NCBI GenBank assembly: GCA_942486035.1
Contig: CALNXK010000079.1
Span: forward strand, 1,187,001 to 1,251,000
Source: Porites lobata
Taxonomy: Eukaryota > Cnidaria > Anthozoa > Scleractinia > Poritidae
DNA: 64,000 nucleotides
Direction of reading: 5' to 3'
In this document: positions 25,192-36,103 of the stretch, piece by piece
How positions within the stretch are numbered: the first letter of the stretch is position 1
Layout: every line of letters begins with the position of its first letter
Translations under genes and position numbers: made by a program
The notes under the pieces: generated by a model
The model's database searches: none
What the model was told of the DNA's origin: nothing
What the model saw: the letters and a program-made list of their open reading frames with translations, nothing else

Positions 25192-25952
25192 CTAAGAAAA
25201 CCGGTAACCGGGATTGTCTAACACTTTCGCGACACTTTCTGTCGAGGACGTCATGAAGTCATCTAGGAAATAGCGCGGATGACTAATATCGTCTTTCTCG
25301 GATTTTAAAGAACACATTAATTTAATGGCTAACGGAACATACCAGCATATTTGCGCAACTTGCGTACATTCATGAGTGCTAACATTCGGAAGCAACTCCG
25401 AAGCTAAAGTTTGAGCAGAGGCTTCATCTAGAGGTCTTATTCTTAAACCTTGGTGACCTTGAAAATGAACGTCTATAAATTCAAGGGACTCTCTTGTAGT
25501 TACAACGAATATAACCCTTTGATGTTGCCTGAGAATTTCCTCAAGAACTCGTATAACCTCTTCCTTTACTTCAGACAACTACTTTCTAGCCAATCATCGG
25601 CATTATCAAGGATAAATACAGATGGTTTTGACAATTCGCTGAATAGCTGGAAAAGATCATCATCGATGGGTAGACACTAACCTGACGGTTTTTTCTTTGA
25701 CTTCGGTTGCCTTAGAAAGCCCAGAAACTTTGAAACTAGATCTGCTTTAGAACGGAGTCCTCGTAATGAGACCCAGAATACGGGCAGTCCTTGAGACTGG
25801 AGTGCGTGTCCCACAGCAATTGCAACCGAAGTCTTTACAAATCCAGGTGAACCCCAAATCGACACCAGTCGGATAGACTCGGAGGTCACGTGGCTGATGA
25901 TCTTCTCACACTCGCCCTGACGCCCATTAAAATTAGGAACCATTGAGGGAAT
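25192..25952 (-). pseudogene. NB-ARC/STAND-like NTPase relic
   Basis: The minus strand has a frame from about 25952 reading VPNFNGRQGECEKII, then a P-loop region VSIWGSPGFVKTSVAIA. The usual GxGKT glycine is replaced by valine (GFVKT), which should weaken nucleotide binding. An in-frame TAG occurs at about 25677 (after KKKPSG). The frame then resumes as LFSELSKPSVFILDNADDWL, a Walker B-like stretch, followed by a one-base frameshift near 25580 into SEVKEEVIRVLEEILRQHQR, a sensor-like VIFVVTTRESLEF, and a winged-helix-like tail ending at 25192. It sits behind a DZIP3-type HEPN exon on the same strand, as in cnidarian NLR-like receptors. The stop, the shift and the valine point to a dead copy. 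Confidence 0.75.
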
Positions 25953-26451
25953 GGACGGCTGCTAGTAGCGATGATCTCATACCTTTTATGGCAAAAAAAG
26001 AACGGACGTAAGAATTATCAGAAAGCACTTGCTAAATATCCAACCTGCCGACTATAAAGATGCCGGTTATTACCTGTCATGGAATTAAAAACAGTTGATC
26101 GGATATGTTGCAAAAAACGGGAGTGATAAACATGGTAAACAAGCTTATTATTAGGACAAAACAGACGTTCAAATCTCATGAAATCACTACTACTGTACAA
26201 CGATTGCATATAGCCCTAAAAACATCATCACATCCGGGGAGTCAGTGAAAACATGTTACATCCTTCCCAGTATATAAGACGAGAAACATTAGACAAGAAT
26301 ACAAAAACCAAAAACAAATCATGGAAAGTAATAAACATCCCATATCTGACGAGTGATGGATGTTAGTTTTTCTGTCGTGAAATCGTGGTTTTTACGTTTT
26401 GCCTATGTAGTGTGAACATAGGCATAGGTTTCATCGCTTGATATATTTTAC

Positions 26452-27418
26452 CTGAAGTTTTTGGTTGGGCATAACGTTCATCTTGTCCTTCTTTCAACTC
26501 ACTGATTCTCTTTTCCAACCTTGAAATGTCTTCTCTGCTAGCAGTATTTTCTTCAACTTTGTTCTTTAAAGCATTGATAGTTGAGGTTACACCCTCGAGA
26601 ATCGCGGTATACTTTTGCTTGTTCTCAGCGTCAAGTTTTTCTTGAGCTTCTTTCATTTCTTTTATCTTGTTTTCCAATATTGTGATATTTTCGGTATCTC
26701 CTCTCTTTGCACTCTTTAAAAAACTCAACGACTCTTTAATCTCGCTGATATCTGAGCTTACATCCTCCAGAAATTTGATATACGCTCGAGTCTCTTCTCT
26801 TATTCCAACATCCAATCTACGAACCTCATTCGTGGGGAAGTCGGACTCCGTCAAACTTCCAACTAAGTCAATTGTGGCTGTCGGGACACCAAGGGCTTTA
26901 AACGCGTCTTTAGTGTAACTCACGCGCTGGTCAAAGGTCAGTTTGTCCATCTTCGAACTTGTTGAGTGACACAGTGAATTCCTAAGGCGACGAAGCTGAT
27001 CTATGGCAAGTGCAAAGGTTTCCTCATTGTTTCCATCCCGGCTGAGCACACAAGCGTGGAAACTACCATGAGGTACCGCACGGGGTTTCACGTAAAAATC
27101 ACTGAGCGTGGTGTAGGATCCTGTGCAGGCTGATGAGGCAAAAGACTGCGCAAATATTGTAGCCTGGAACAGATTGGTGCAATCCCATTCATTGTAAGAC
27201 TGGTGAATAGGAACTTTAGTCTTACCGCCCTCTGTAGTGGCAAACAAATTTCTCACAGCAGTTGAATCATCCCAGAGCTGGAAACCAGGAAGACCTCCAT
27301 AGGTGTTGTCCCACATGGTTTTAAAGGCCTGCCGTAAGGCCCTTGGGAATTCATCTAATATTAACAAGGAGAACTTGAAGAAATTCAGTTGCTCGCCACT
27401 AAACGGTTGCAATGTCAT
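26452..27418 (-). CDS. DZIP3-type HEPN plus coiled-coil exon
   Basis: This open frame starts at an ATG at 27418. Residues 1-200 resemble the DZIP3/hRUL138-like HEPN domain found at the front of many cnidarian NLR-like proteins (FSGEQLNFFKFSLLILDEFP near the start). It carries an Rx4H HEPN signature, RNSLCH, at residues 146-151. Residues about 210-325 are charged heptad-like repeats consistent with coiled coil. A plausible donor (TTCAG|GTAAAA) ends the exon at 26452; the raw frame runs on to 26363. The next recognisable piece is the broken NTPase at 25952, and the splice phases of the two do not match directly, so an exon is missing or the gene is dead. The family role in innate sensing is inference; this exon itself is intact. 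Confidence 0.7.
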
Positions 27419-27419
27419 C

Positions 27420-28995
27420 TCTTGTCAGTATAAGCAACTAGTTGAGAAGCTGAAATTAAGAAAAAGGAAAGATTTGTCGACAAATTTCTGCGCAGGTTCT
27501 CCGTAAAAATAACCGAGACTTTGACAAATAGTTGTAATTCACAGCAGAGCTCCACTCGCGTGAGCAGAGCCCTGTTGCTAAGAAAATTGGGTAAACTATC
27601 CATGCGAGAAACGTTGATTGTGACGTCAGCGTACGCCCGGCGACCGACCGTCCGTACACTACATGTAAACCGATGTCAAATGTCACACTTTAATACTGGC
27701 TATCTGTGTTTAACTTGGTATTGGACATCCATGTTATAATCAATTGACAGCTGTCAAAAAAGGTATCCGCTGACCAGTGTCAAATGATTGTATCACGGCT
27801 CAGGTATACAACTTTTGGAGGTGACGTATTTTTCAACGTTATCCGGAGACCAGTTTTTGGTTTTCAGTCGATCGCGGGCTCAGGTCCATTTTTAAAGGTG
27901 GAATTCAGTTTGCTTTCTGCTTATGGCAAAAGTTAACCTGTGTAAAAAGCCATTTCCCCTCGCTCCTCGCCGACTCAGGGACAAAAATTCCATTCTGGTG
28001 ACGTAAAATCTGTCTGGAATCCGGTCAGAGTGCTGATTGGTCGACGGAGTAGTTACATTGTTTTAGCTATTGCTTACGAGTGACAAGCAAAGACAAAAGG
28101 CCGCAAAGGTCAAATGTAAACGCGATGAATCTCTATTTGTGGAATACAGTCTTCTCTAGAAGTGCTAAAGTTGCCTCATTGAACAAAAAGAAGATGCAAC
28201 CGAACGACTTGATTGACCTAGATGCCCATCAAGAAGCCTACGTGCAGAAGTCTTCTACTTCCTTTGTTGCACGCGGAAACGGTCTCTTTTGCTCGTTTGC
28301 CACCTAACTTTGCATGTCTATTACGATCCATGCGCGACAAATTTATACTGAAAGCTCAACTTCGCGAGGCCTTCGGCTTCGCTTCTCCATGAGGAATAAC
28401 TAAAATTTTCTCAGTAACAATTATGCGATTGATGTATATTAAAACTAGTTAGACAGCGGGAGAAATGGCCGAAGTACGTCTACGATATATCCAGAATAAT
28501 TAGAGAGCATGCCGCTTCTAAAAGTAGAGTGTATATTTCTGAACACACAGTGTACACAGGCGAGCTTTGCCAATTCTCTGTTTTGCTCCCATTTTTAATT
28601 TTACCATTTCCTGTGATCGTTACACGTTCCTTAGCTTGTTCCCCGTGAGTAACATGATTTGCGGTATCAGACCCCGTCCATACGTATCCTGATATTTTTG
28701 AAAACGGATGTTTGTTCCAGTTGATAAACTGAATTGCCTGAATCTCAGCCGTCTCCTCCAACCACTCCACGAGTTTAGACTTTTCTAAGTCCCCTAGCCT
28801 TTCGTAAGATCGTCGGGACAAACACTTACTCTTACGTTCGGGTGGCCATCTTTGCTTCAAATGTACCGAGTCTTGCCTGAGCCCGGTGCTCGCCACTCAG
28901 TACATTTGTTAAAATAGGGCACTATGAGCAGTCTACCACGAGTCGTCGACGCTAAAATTTTACTGCACTAGAAACACAAATACTAGTGTATACTT
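27420..28995. other. No confident gene; repeat-like DNA
   Basis: This contains the 5' flank of the HEPN exon. A minus-strand 138-codon frame at 28480-28896 and a plus-strand frame at 28080-28307 match no domain known to me. The region around 28560-28760 looks like interspersed repeat but no ends were found. Confidence 0.45.
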
Positions 28996-29704
28996 CACCT
29001 ATCAATGTAAACCCCGTGAGGGGGGAGTGCGGGCAAGGGGTGGGAATTTGACAAATTTTGAAATTTTTTGATCAAATTCCCCAGGGTGGGAAACGAAAGG
29101 TTGATCAAAAGTGTCAAAAAAGCCCCCACCCCAGGGAAAAAAATCTAAACAAACAATACTATAACACTATATAAAACAAATTAAAATAATATTTCAGAAG
29201 TACGTTCTTACTACTTTTATTTATGGTTAACGTAAGCTCCGTTAAATTACTCGCTGTAATTAAGTATTTTTTCTCTCCACTAGCATCTCCTATTTTGAAC
29301 AACAAAGTCACTCCAGGAAGATTGACTGTGCTATTATAATATTAATGAAACGTAAAATGCTTTATAACATCTGCTCAACATGTCGGAACAGGTCGGATCA
29401 ATGACCCGTAAAAAATCCTCTGACTTTCATGGAGGAATTCGATTTCAATCGAGTTTTACAATCAGATGGGAACTTGATGATAAAACCTTTCTCAAAATAG
29501 ACGTTATTAACTTCATACCTTTCTCCAACAGCGTGACTTTCAGAAAGCCTCGAGGGACGGACTTGGCTTCTGTCGGTCAAAGTCAAATGTCCCGACCCCG
29601 GGGTCGCTTCGCATGATCAAAAGCCCGACAGGGGGATAGTCTCAGGCATCAAATCCCCGCCCCTTGCCCACACTCCCCCCTCACGGGATTTACATTGATA
29701 GGTG
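28996..29704. mobile_element. 709-bp MITE with CACCTATCAATGTAAA ends
   Basis: The left end CACCTATCAATGTAAA and the right end TTTACATTGATAGGTG are exact inverses. They are followed inward by GTGAGGGGGGAGTGxGGGCAAGGGG and its inverse, giving arms of about 45 bases. No target duplication is obvious. The interior frame 29380-29616 matches nothing. Confidence 0.85.
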
Positions 29705-30249
29705 CATAATCCACTGTAATTGAATAATTTCTCGAAAAGAATTACAATAGGCGATTGGGTTCAAGGGGTGAAGCACCAAGAGTCAAGGAAAAAAAAAAGA
29801 TTTTGGCTTCTTGCTCTTTCCGACCTCAGTGCAAAAAACAGCACACAAGTTGATTTCACCATGCATGGAATGAGCAAAGGTTTTCCAGTACGTATAACTA
29901 TTAGCCTGCCTAGCAAACGTTTCCGATCGAGTAATTGAGCGAAAGTTGGGGCGAGAGCAAAAGAATTGGAAGAAATCCTAACTTTTTCGACGAACTCGTA
30001 GAAAAAAGCTTGCTATGCGGGCTAATTCCGTATGATTATGCCTTCGACAAGGCTAAGAGACATTTCAAATGCCATTCCGCAAACCCGTTCCGACGTCACC
30101 CTCACCGGTTAAGAAATACCAGCAAGAAGGGAAAAAAATTCGACTAAAGCGAAACAGTTCATTCATCTCAACTATCCCAGCTTCGGCTCCAAATCAAAAG
30201 CATGGTGAGGGCACCATGATTCGCTTTGTTATCATTAAATAGTCTGTTG

Positions 30250-30850
30250 ACATGACTTCATCACGTGATCAACTTTTGGTAAACACGAAAACAGTTCACT
30301 TTTGAAAAAGTTTGTTAGCAAAGAGCATATTAAAATTATGTAACATGAGAATTTTGAGCCGTATATCTCAAAAGCAGCGATTGCAACGGCCGCCAAAAGT
30401 TGGAAGCATTTGTATGAGGAAAACAACTTTTGCCATCCAGTCACGCTTGCATGGTTTTCCATACAAATCCTTGTAATTTCGAAATTTTCAAAACTGTCAT
30501 TAAATATTTCCTTAAGCATTACAGGACTCAAATTTCCTTTTAATTTATAACTGGCAATTTGAGTCCTTAAATGCGTGAGGGAAAGATTTAACGACAGTTT
30601 AAAAATTTTAGAATTTACAAGGATTTGTATAGAAAACCATACCAAGCGTGATTGGGTGGCAAAAGTTGTTTTTCTCATACAAATGCTTCTAACTTTCGGC
30701 GATCGTTGCAATCGCTACTTTTGAGATATACGGCTGAAAATTCTCAGGCTACATAATTTTAATATGCTCTTTCAGCTTTTGCTAACAAAGTTTTTGAAAA
30801 GTGAAATGTTTTTGTATTTACCGAAAGTTGATCACGTGATCAAGTCATGC
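30250..30850. mobile_element. 600-bp near-perfect palindromic MITE
   Basis: The two halves mirror each other around about 30550. CATGACTTCATCACGTGATC at 30251 pairs with GATCACGTGATCAAGTCATG at the right end, and inner blocks such as AAAAGTTGTTTTCC and ACAAGGATTTGTAT pair likewise. The arms are about 290 bases. A palindrome of this length folds completely and encodes nothing; the minus-strand 158-codon frame at 30235-30711 is a product of the symmetry. Confidence 0.9.
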
Positions 30851-33800
30851 AAAGAGCCTTTTTTGCGGCTGGATGGGTAAGTTTGTCACGGTTCGTTAGA
30901 AGGTCTATAAGTAAGCGAGCACTTAAGTTCTTTTTACTTCATCTATAAATTGATAAATAAATTTCTTTCTGGACAGTTTAGTTTGTAATATACTGTGATA
31001 TTTTTATTATTGTTTTGTATTTTGATTGTTCCTACAGGCTCTCCAAAATATAGCGTGACTGGTTTAATGTCACGACACTGCACAGTGACTGCACAATATT
31101 AAATAGTCCAATTAAAGAGAAATATATGTTGTAGTTGATGACGTCACATCTATTTAAGGAATCAAAGATAGGTTTATCGCTAAAATCGGACTCCATCCAC
31201 CAATAATAACACAATTTTTTTCCCTCATCATTTATAGTGTCAATAGATTTTAGAGATACGTTGCAGTAGGCGAATCTTTGTTTGCATTTTTTGGCTCATA
31301 AACAAATGCCTTTCATTATCTGATGGAGTTAATGGAGTAAAATCTCTGAATATTAAAAGGGCATAACAATTACAGTCCACATTACAGTTATCACCGAAAA
31401 TTTGAGCTCGATGTGCGGAATGGTTTTCGAGAAATTCTTCTTTAAAAACTCGAAAATTTACAAATAATGTATGACTCATTAACTTTTTTGCCATCAGCGA
31501 TCAAAAACTGCGAAATTGCTGGGTATTTCCTTCAGTATAGATCGTTTTCACGGTCACGCAACAAAAAAAAATTGGAAACCGTCTAGTCGAAGAAGCCAAG
31601 AAAATCAAATGTTATAAAAGACTAATTTACAAACCATTTGTCTCAGGTCAAGTCTCAGGTCTTTGTGACACACAGTTTCTGAGTTATTTGCCGAAACGTT
31701 TCACGCACCTTTGTAGAGCTTTGTATGGAGACGCCATATTGGTGTACCGTTTTGGTGCACCAATATGGCCGCCGGAAATCAACAAAAACATCTGGAGTTC
31801 ACTTTTTCTATGAAAGCTCTTTTTTTCACTCGAGAACTAGAATACGTGCCCATAAACATATCTTCTAATACTTGAAATGGTTATACTGCTGAAAATTAAG
31901 AGGAGAGACTTTTTTTCAACGAGACACCATTCCTATTTTGGTGTCACGCACGTGAAAACTCGGAAGTTCAAATTGCTGTATTTTCGAAATGAAACATTCT
32001 ATGGGAACGGAAACTTGTACGAAGATTTATTTTTTGTTTATCTGCAAGCTAGTGTAAATAAGAATTCGTAAGCCCTCGCTATTTTGACTTTACAATTTGA
32101 TGACGTCACTGTGAAAACCATCTATTGCTTGCAACGAGCTGAAAAACAAATTGCTCAGGTTAATCACCTCTTTCAACTGTTGAATTTAGTTCGTATATAC
32201 GGCCACGGCTCCAATGAGTTAAGTCGTCTGCTAATGAGGAAAAATGTTAGTAAACAAGACGTCAGCGAGGATTCGCCTATAGTGTGACGAGTTGTGATTT
32301 AACTCTCTAGAAGAAATCAGTCTTTTTCGACCGGAAGCCTTTACATGTGTAAAAGAGTTTGAAGGTTGGCGATGAGGGATCCGTGGGGTGAGGGATCTAC
32401 ATTTGTGGTACCAAACAACGAACAGGGTGGTGAAATACACAATTTGTGTCTTAACAAGGGTCTGGGCGGCACATCTCTACCCAAACTTTTCTTGAGTGTC
32501 CCCCGGCGCGCATTGGTTAAACTACACGCACGGCTGGCAATCACAAAACCCTAAGCTTTTACAGCACATAAATTATATTGTAGCACCATCAAGAATTCTA
32601 AGTATGTTTGAAGCTATAGAAATCTGCTGCTCCCTTGGTCTCCAGTAAGCGAATACATAAACCGAATATGTTTTTAATACGTCTGGGCTCCCACTTCTAC
32701 AGAACTAACGTATTCTCGTTATATTTATGATTATTCGAGAGCATCCATAGTCTCGCAATACGCATAAAGAATCTTACAGAAACATTTTAACTTGATTTCA
32801 CTTTGCTGCTTTACTGATGCGTACCGACTTCGAATACGATTACTGCAGCTGAACGATTAATATGACAAGTGGTGAAGTTTTCTAGGCCACCATGACCATG
32901 TCTGTTCAGATTAAATCTGAGTTATCCAAAAAGTTAATGAATGAAGCTGTTTTATTTGTCACGTATATATTTTGACACCCACTTAGGCAAAACAATCTTC
33001 CTGTATCAAAGGAAAATTCATGGTCAGTGCACTGATTCCTCAGTTCTCATCCGGTCCTAGAGTTCGTAATATTAATTTTCCTTACCAAAGAGCTGCGTTT
33101 TCTAGTAAAATGTCCATACAGGGGTCAGATGAGTACCGAAAGAGTTAACTCTACCTGATTAAAGTGTTCTATTCTTAGTTATTATAATTGAGCAAACTTT
33201 ACTTTCTGTTCAAGACATAAAACTGTTCGATTCAAAGTATTGAATAAGCGCGGGTACGAGGAACAGCAGCTTGAGTAACGGTGTGTAGTAAAGTGATATT
33301 CGTGTAACGTCTATGAACATCACAAATGAGGAAATAAAAAGTCACTTAAACTACCCAAAGCCCAGTGACGTAACATCTATGAACATTAAAAGTGAGGAAA
33401 TAGATAGTCAATTCCATTGACGTCAGTTTCATAATTTTAGGGTGCGTTTCGTGTGCATTCGACTCGGCGGGGGGGGGGTGGGGTTCGACTGGGAATCTCT
33501 GGATTTCGATTGTGGAATCATGATTTAGGATTTTACAAGAAAACGGGATATCAAAAAAAAAAATTTCAATACTCGAAACTCCGACCTCGGATTTCGTGAT
33601 TTCCCTTGTCAACCGATTTCTGGACAAACCGAGAAAGGATACGGTATGCTCTCGTGAACAGTGCCTTACAGTGGTCTTTTGCGGTCCTTTTTCTGCTTAT
33701 TATGCACGCGCGTGCAAGACCGCTTTTCTTGTAAGAAAAGTTTTTCAAATCCTTTCCCAGATTTCCACACACAAAATAAAAACCAAATGTAAATAAACAG

Positions 33801-34533
33801 GACGGAGTTTTGGTTAAACTTCGGATTTTAATTTTGCGTTTGAAAATCCGAAATCCGGATTTCAAAATTTAAATTCAGATTTCCCACTTGATTGTAGCCT
33901 TAATGTGACCAGCGCAGGAAACGAGGAAGTAGAACCAACAGTGTTCACAGCCAATGTGGTAGATATAGTGATTGCCGATATTTCTTCACCATTTTCAGAA
34001 TATGAGCAGATTTTCAAGTTTTAGGCAGATATTCCAAGCAGTTGACATCAATCCAGCTGTATTTTTGCAAATTCTTCACATAGGTGTGAACTATGTGGCC
34101 ATCTTGTTGAGTTTCTTCACTACCAAAACTGCTAAGCTGTCCCTCCGCTAGCTTGCGTGACGTCATTTGGTGATACTTTTGCTATCACTTAATAACATGA
34201 CGTCTATGTAATAATTGCAAACGTCTTCAAAATTTGGTCAGGGCGGGTTATCTATGAGTAGCCGAGTAATTAAAGGCAGAGAAATATTTTGAGTCAACAG
34301 TGAAGGGACAATCTGGATGGCAGGCAATAATGAATGTCTTCAAAACCTTATGGAAGATGTTTGTTGCGATTTTTATGCGTTTGAAAGCATGCGCGAAAGC
34401 GTGGATGGTGAGCCTGTGCTTAACGAAACACATTTCATGTTAGAATACATAGCGTATTCATCGAATGTTGACATCTACACTGGCTTGTGTGAGATACGTT
34501 TGTAGGAGGAATTTTCTGCGAAATCATTCTGTC
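30851..34533. other. Intergenic DNA upstream of selenoprotein gene A
   Basis: No protein domain, RNA gene or exon chain is recognised. A 10-base G run lies near 33469 and repeat-like text (GATTTCGGATTTC variants) spans 33480-33890. The promoter and 5' UTR of the downstream gene must lie at its right end but no core element can be pinned. Confidence 0.5.
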
Positions 34534-35893
34534 ATGAGTAGTCAAAAGCCATCGGTTTTAATAGACATCGTGTCTGACACCATCTGACCATGGTAAGTAC
34601 TTAGCTTTGCTTGATTTTCGAGGCTAGTTTGCTGTGAGACGGAACACTTCTCAACTCCAAAATTATCCGGCTAATAAGCTTAATGCAGTAAGCAGGAGCG
34701 GTGAATTTGACAGTTATAATAATAATATTATGTAATATTTAATACGGTCTTTGACTTCGTAGGCGTTAGCAAACGGAGATAATGACTCCTAGTGCATGGA
34801 CTGCTTTTAATGTTATTTTGACTTGTTCATTGTACAAACATTTGATGAGAGTACTTAAGTTTACCCGGGAGCGTTTGCTTATATTATGGTAAAGAATAAT
34901 GATGACACTGCATGACTCAGGCCCGTTCCACTGTGTGCACTGTGTGGTATCGAACTTAAACTAGCCTGTGAAAAGACGAGGAGATGGTGAGGGGAAAAGT
35001 GGAAGAGGGGAAGTGGTGAATGGGGTCTTTTTTCGCTCGAGCCGATTTTTCCCTTTTTCCCCGCCACCAAAGGGGAAGGAGCTTAGTAGTACCAGGCTAT
35101 AAGCTCAGTTGATCGAATGGTGCTGCGCTCAGTTGTCAAACTCCGACAAACAAATTGAAATTAACAATAGTGATTTCCTCACTTTTGTTTGTCTGATTTT
35201 TGTTATTAAGAAGACAAAAACGAAAAAAGTCAGACAACATTGCAATTCAGTTACTCTGTCATCATATGTGGGCCCTGAATCTTATTTTTTTAAAATACTA
35301 TTCTGTGCAAAAGTCATTACCTGGTGCCCTTTTTTCATGCAGAAAAAGCTCCTGTAGAGTTAGGGATTTTTTGTTGATGCACGAAAACATGAAAACTTCA
35401 TACACATCCTTGTAATGCGTAGTCACAGATGACAGGAAAAAGATTCAAAGTCTAAATAATTGTAATCTACAATAACAAAACTGGAACATTAATTTTGAGA
35501 TTCACTTCAGATGCTTTTTAGCTTTATAAAAGGTAGCGAAATAGCATGAGATGGCCTCTTTAAATTTGACATGAAACCAGTTACTGCTACTCCCATGTAG
35601 CACAGTAGGCTTTACTGTGCTATACAGCATAACTCAAGTAATATGGGTTTAGCTTAAAAGATACTTGAATTGTTCAGTACTCACTTGTTATCATAGGGTG
35701 TGTTCCTTTGGGATGACCAGGATCTGGATCAGTGATCTGAGATCACTTAGATTTGACTCAGATTCAACTCATGGTACATCAAATGAACCGATATATCCTT
35801 TCCCACGGTGGATTTGTTGGTTTCTGTGACGTGCTATGATCTGAATGATCTCAGAGCACTGATCCTGATCTGGATCATCCCAATGGAATGCAC

Positions 35894-35939
<46 letters not shown>

Positions 35940-36070
35940 AATACCATTATTTAACAATTAGTGAATTAGGCTGAGTATCTTACAAAGAATTATGGAGATT
36001 GAGGAGGGTGTTATCTGTCGAGGCTGTAGGCTGAGGCGGATAACTCCCTACGAGATCTCCATAATTCTTC

Positions 36071-36103
<33 letters not shown>

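Noticed and set aside
30235..30711. Minus-strand 158-residue frame
   Set aside because: It lies inside a 600-bp palindromic MITE and has no domain.
34317..34505. Plus-strand frame just before gene A as an alternative first exon
   Set aside because: It does not align with the N-terminus of gene B or the family and has no donor joining it in frame to 36954.
34585..34587. TGA as an ordinary nonsense mutation (pseudogene)
   Set aside because: The same TGA is in the diverged paralogue, all other exons are open with conserved phases and motifs, and both genes have SECIS-like elements.
35769..35957. Minus-strand frame with a methionine run
   Set aside because: It is the CAT microsatellite read in reverse next to a MITE.
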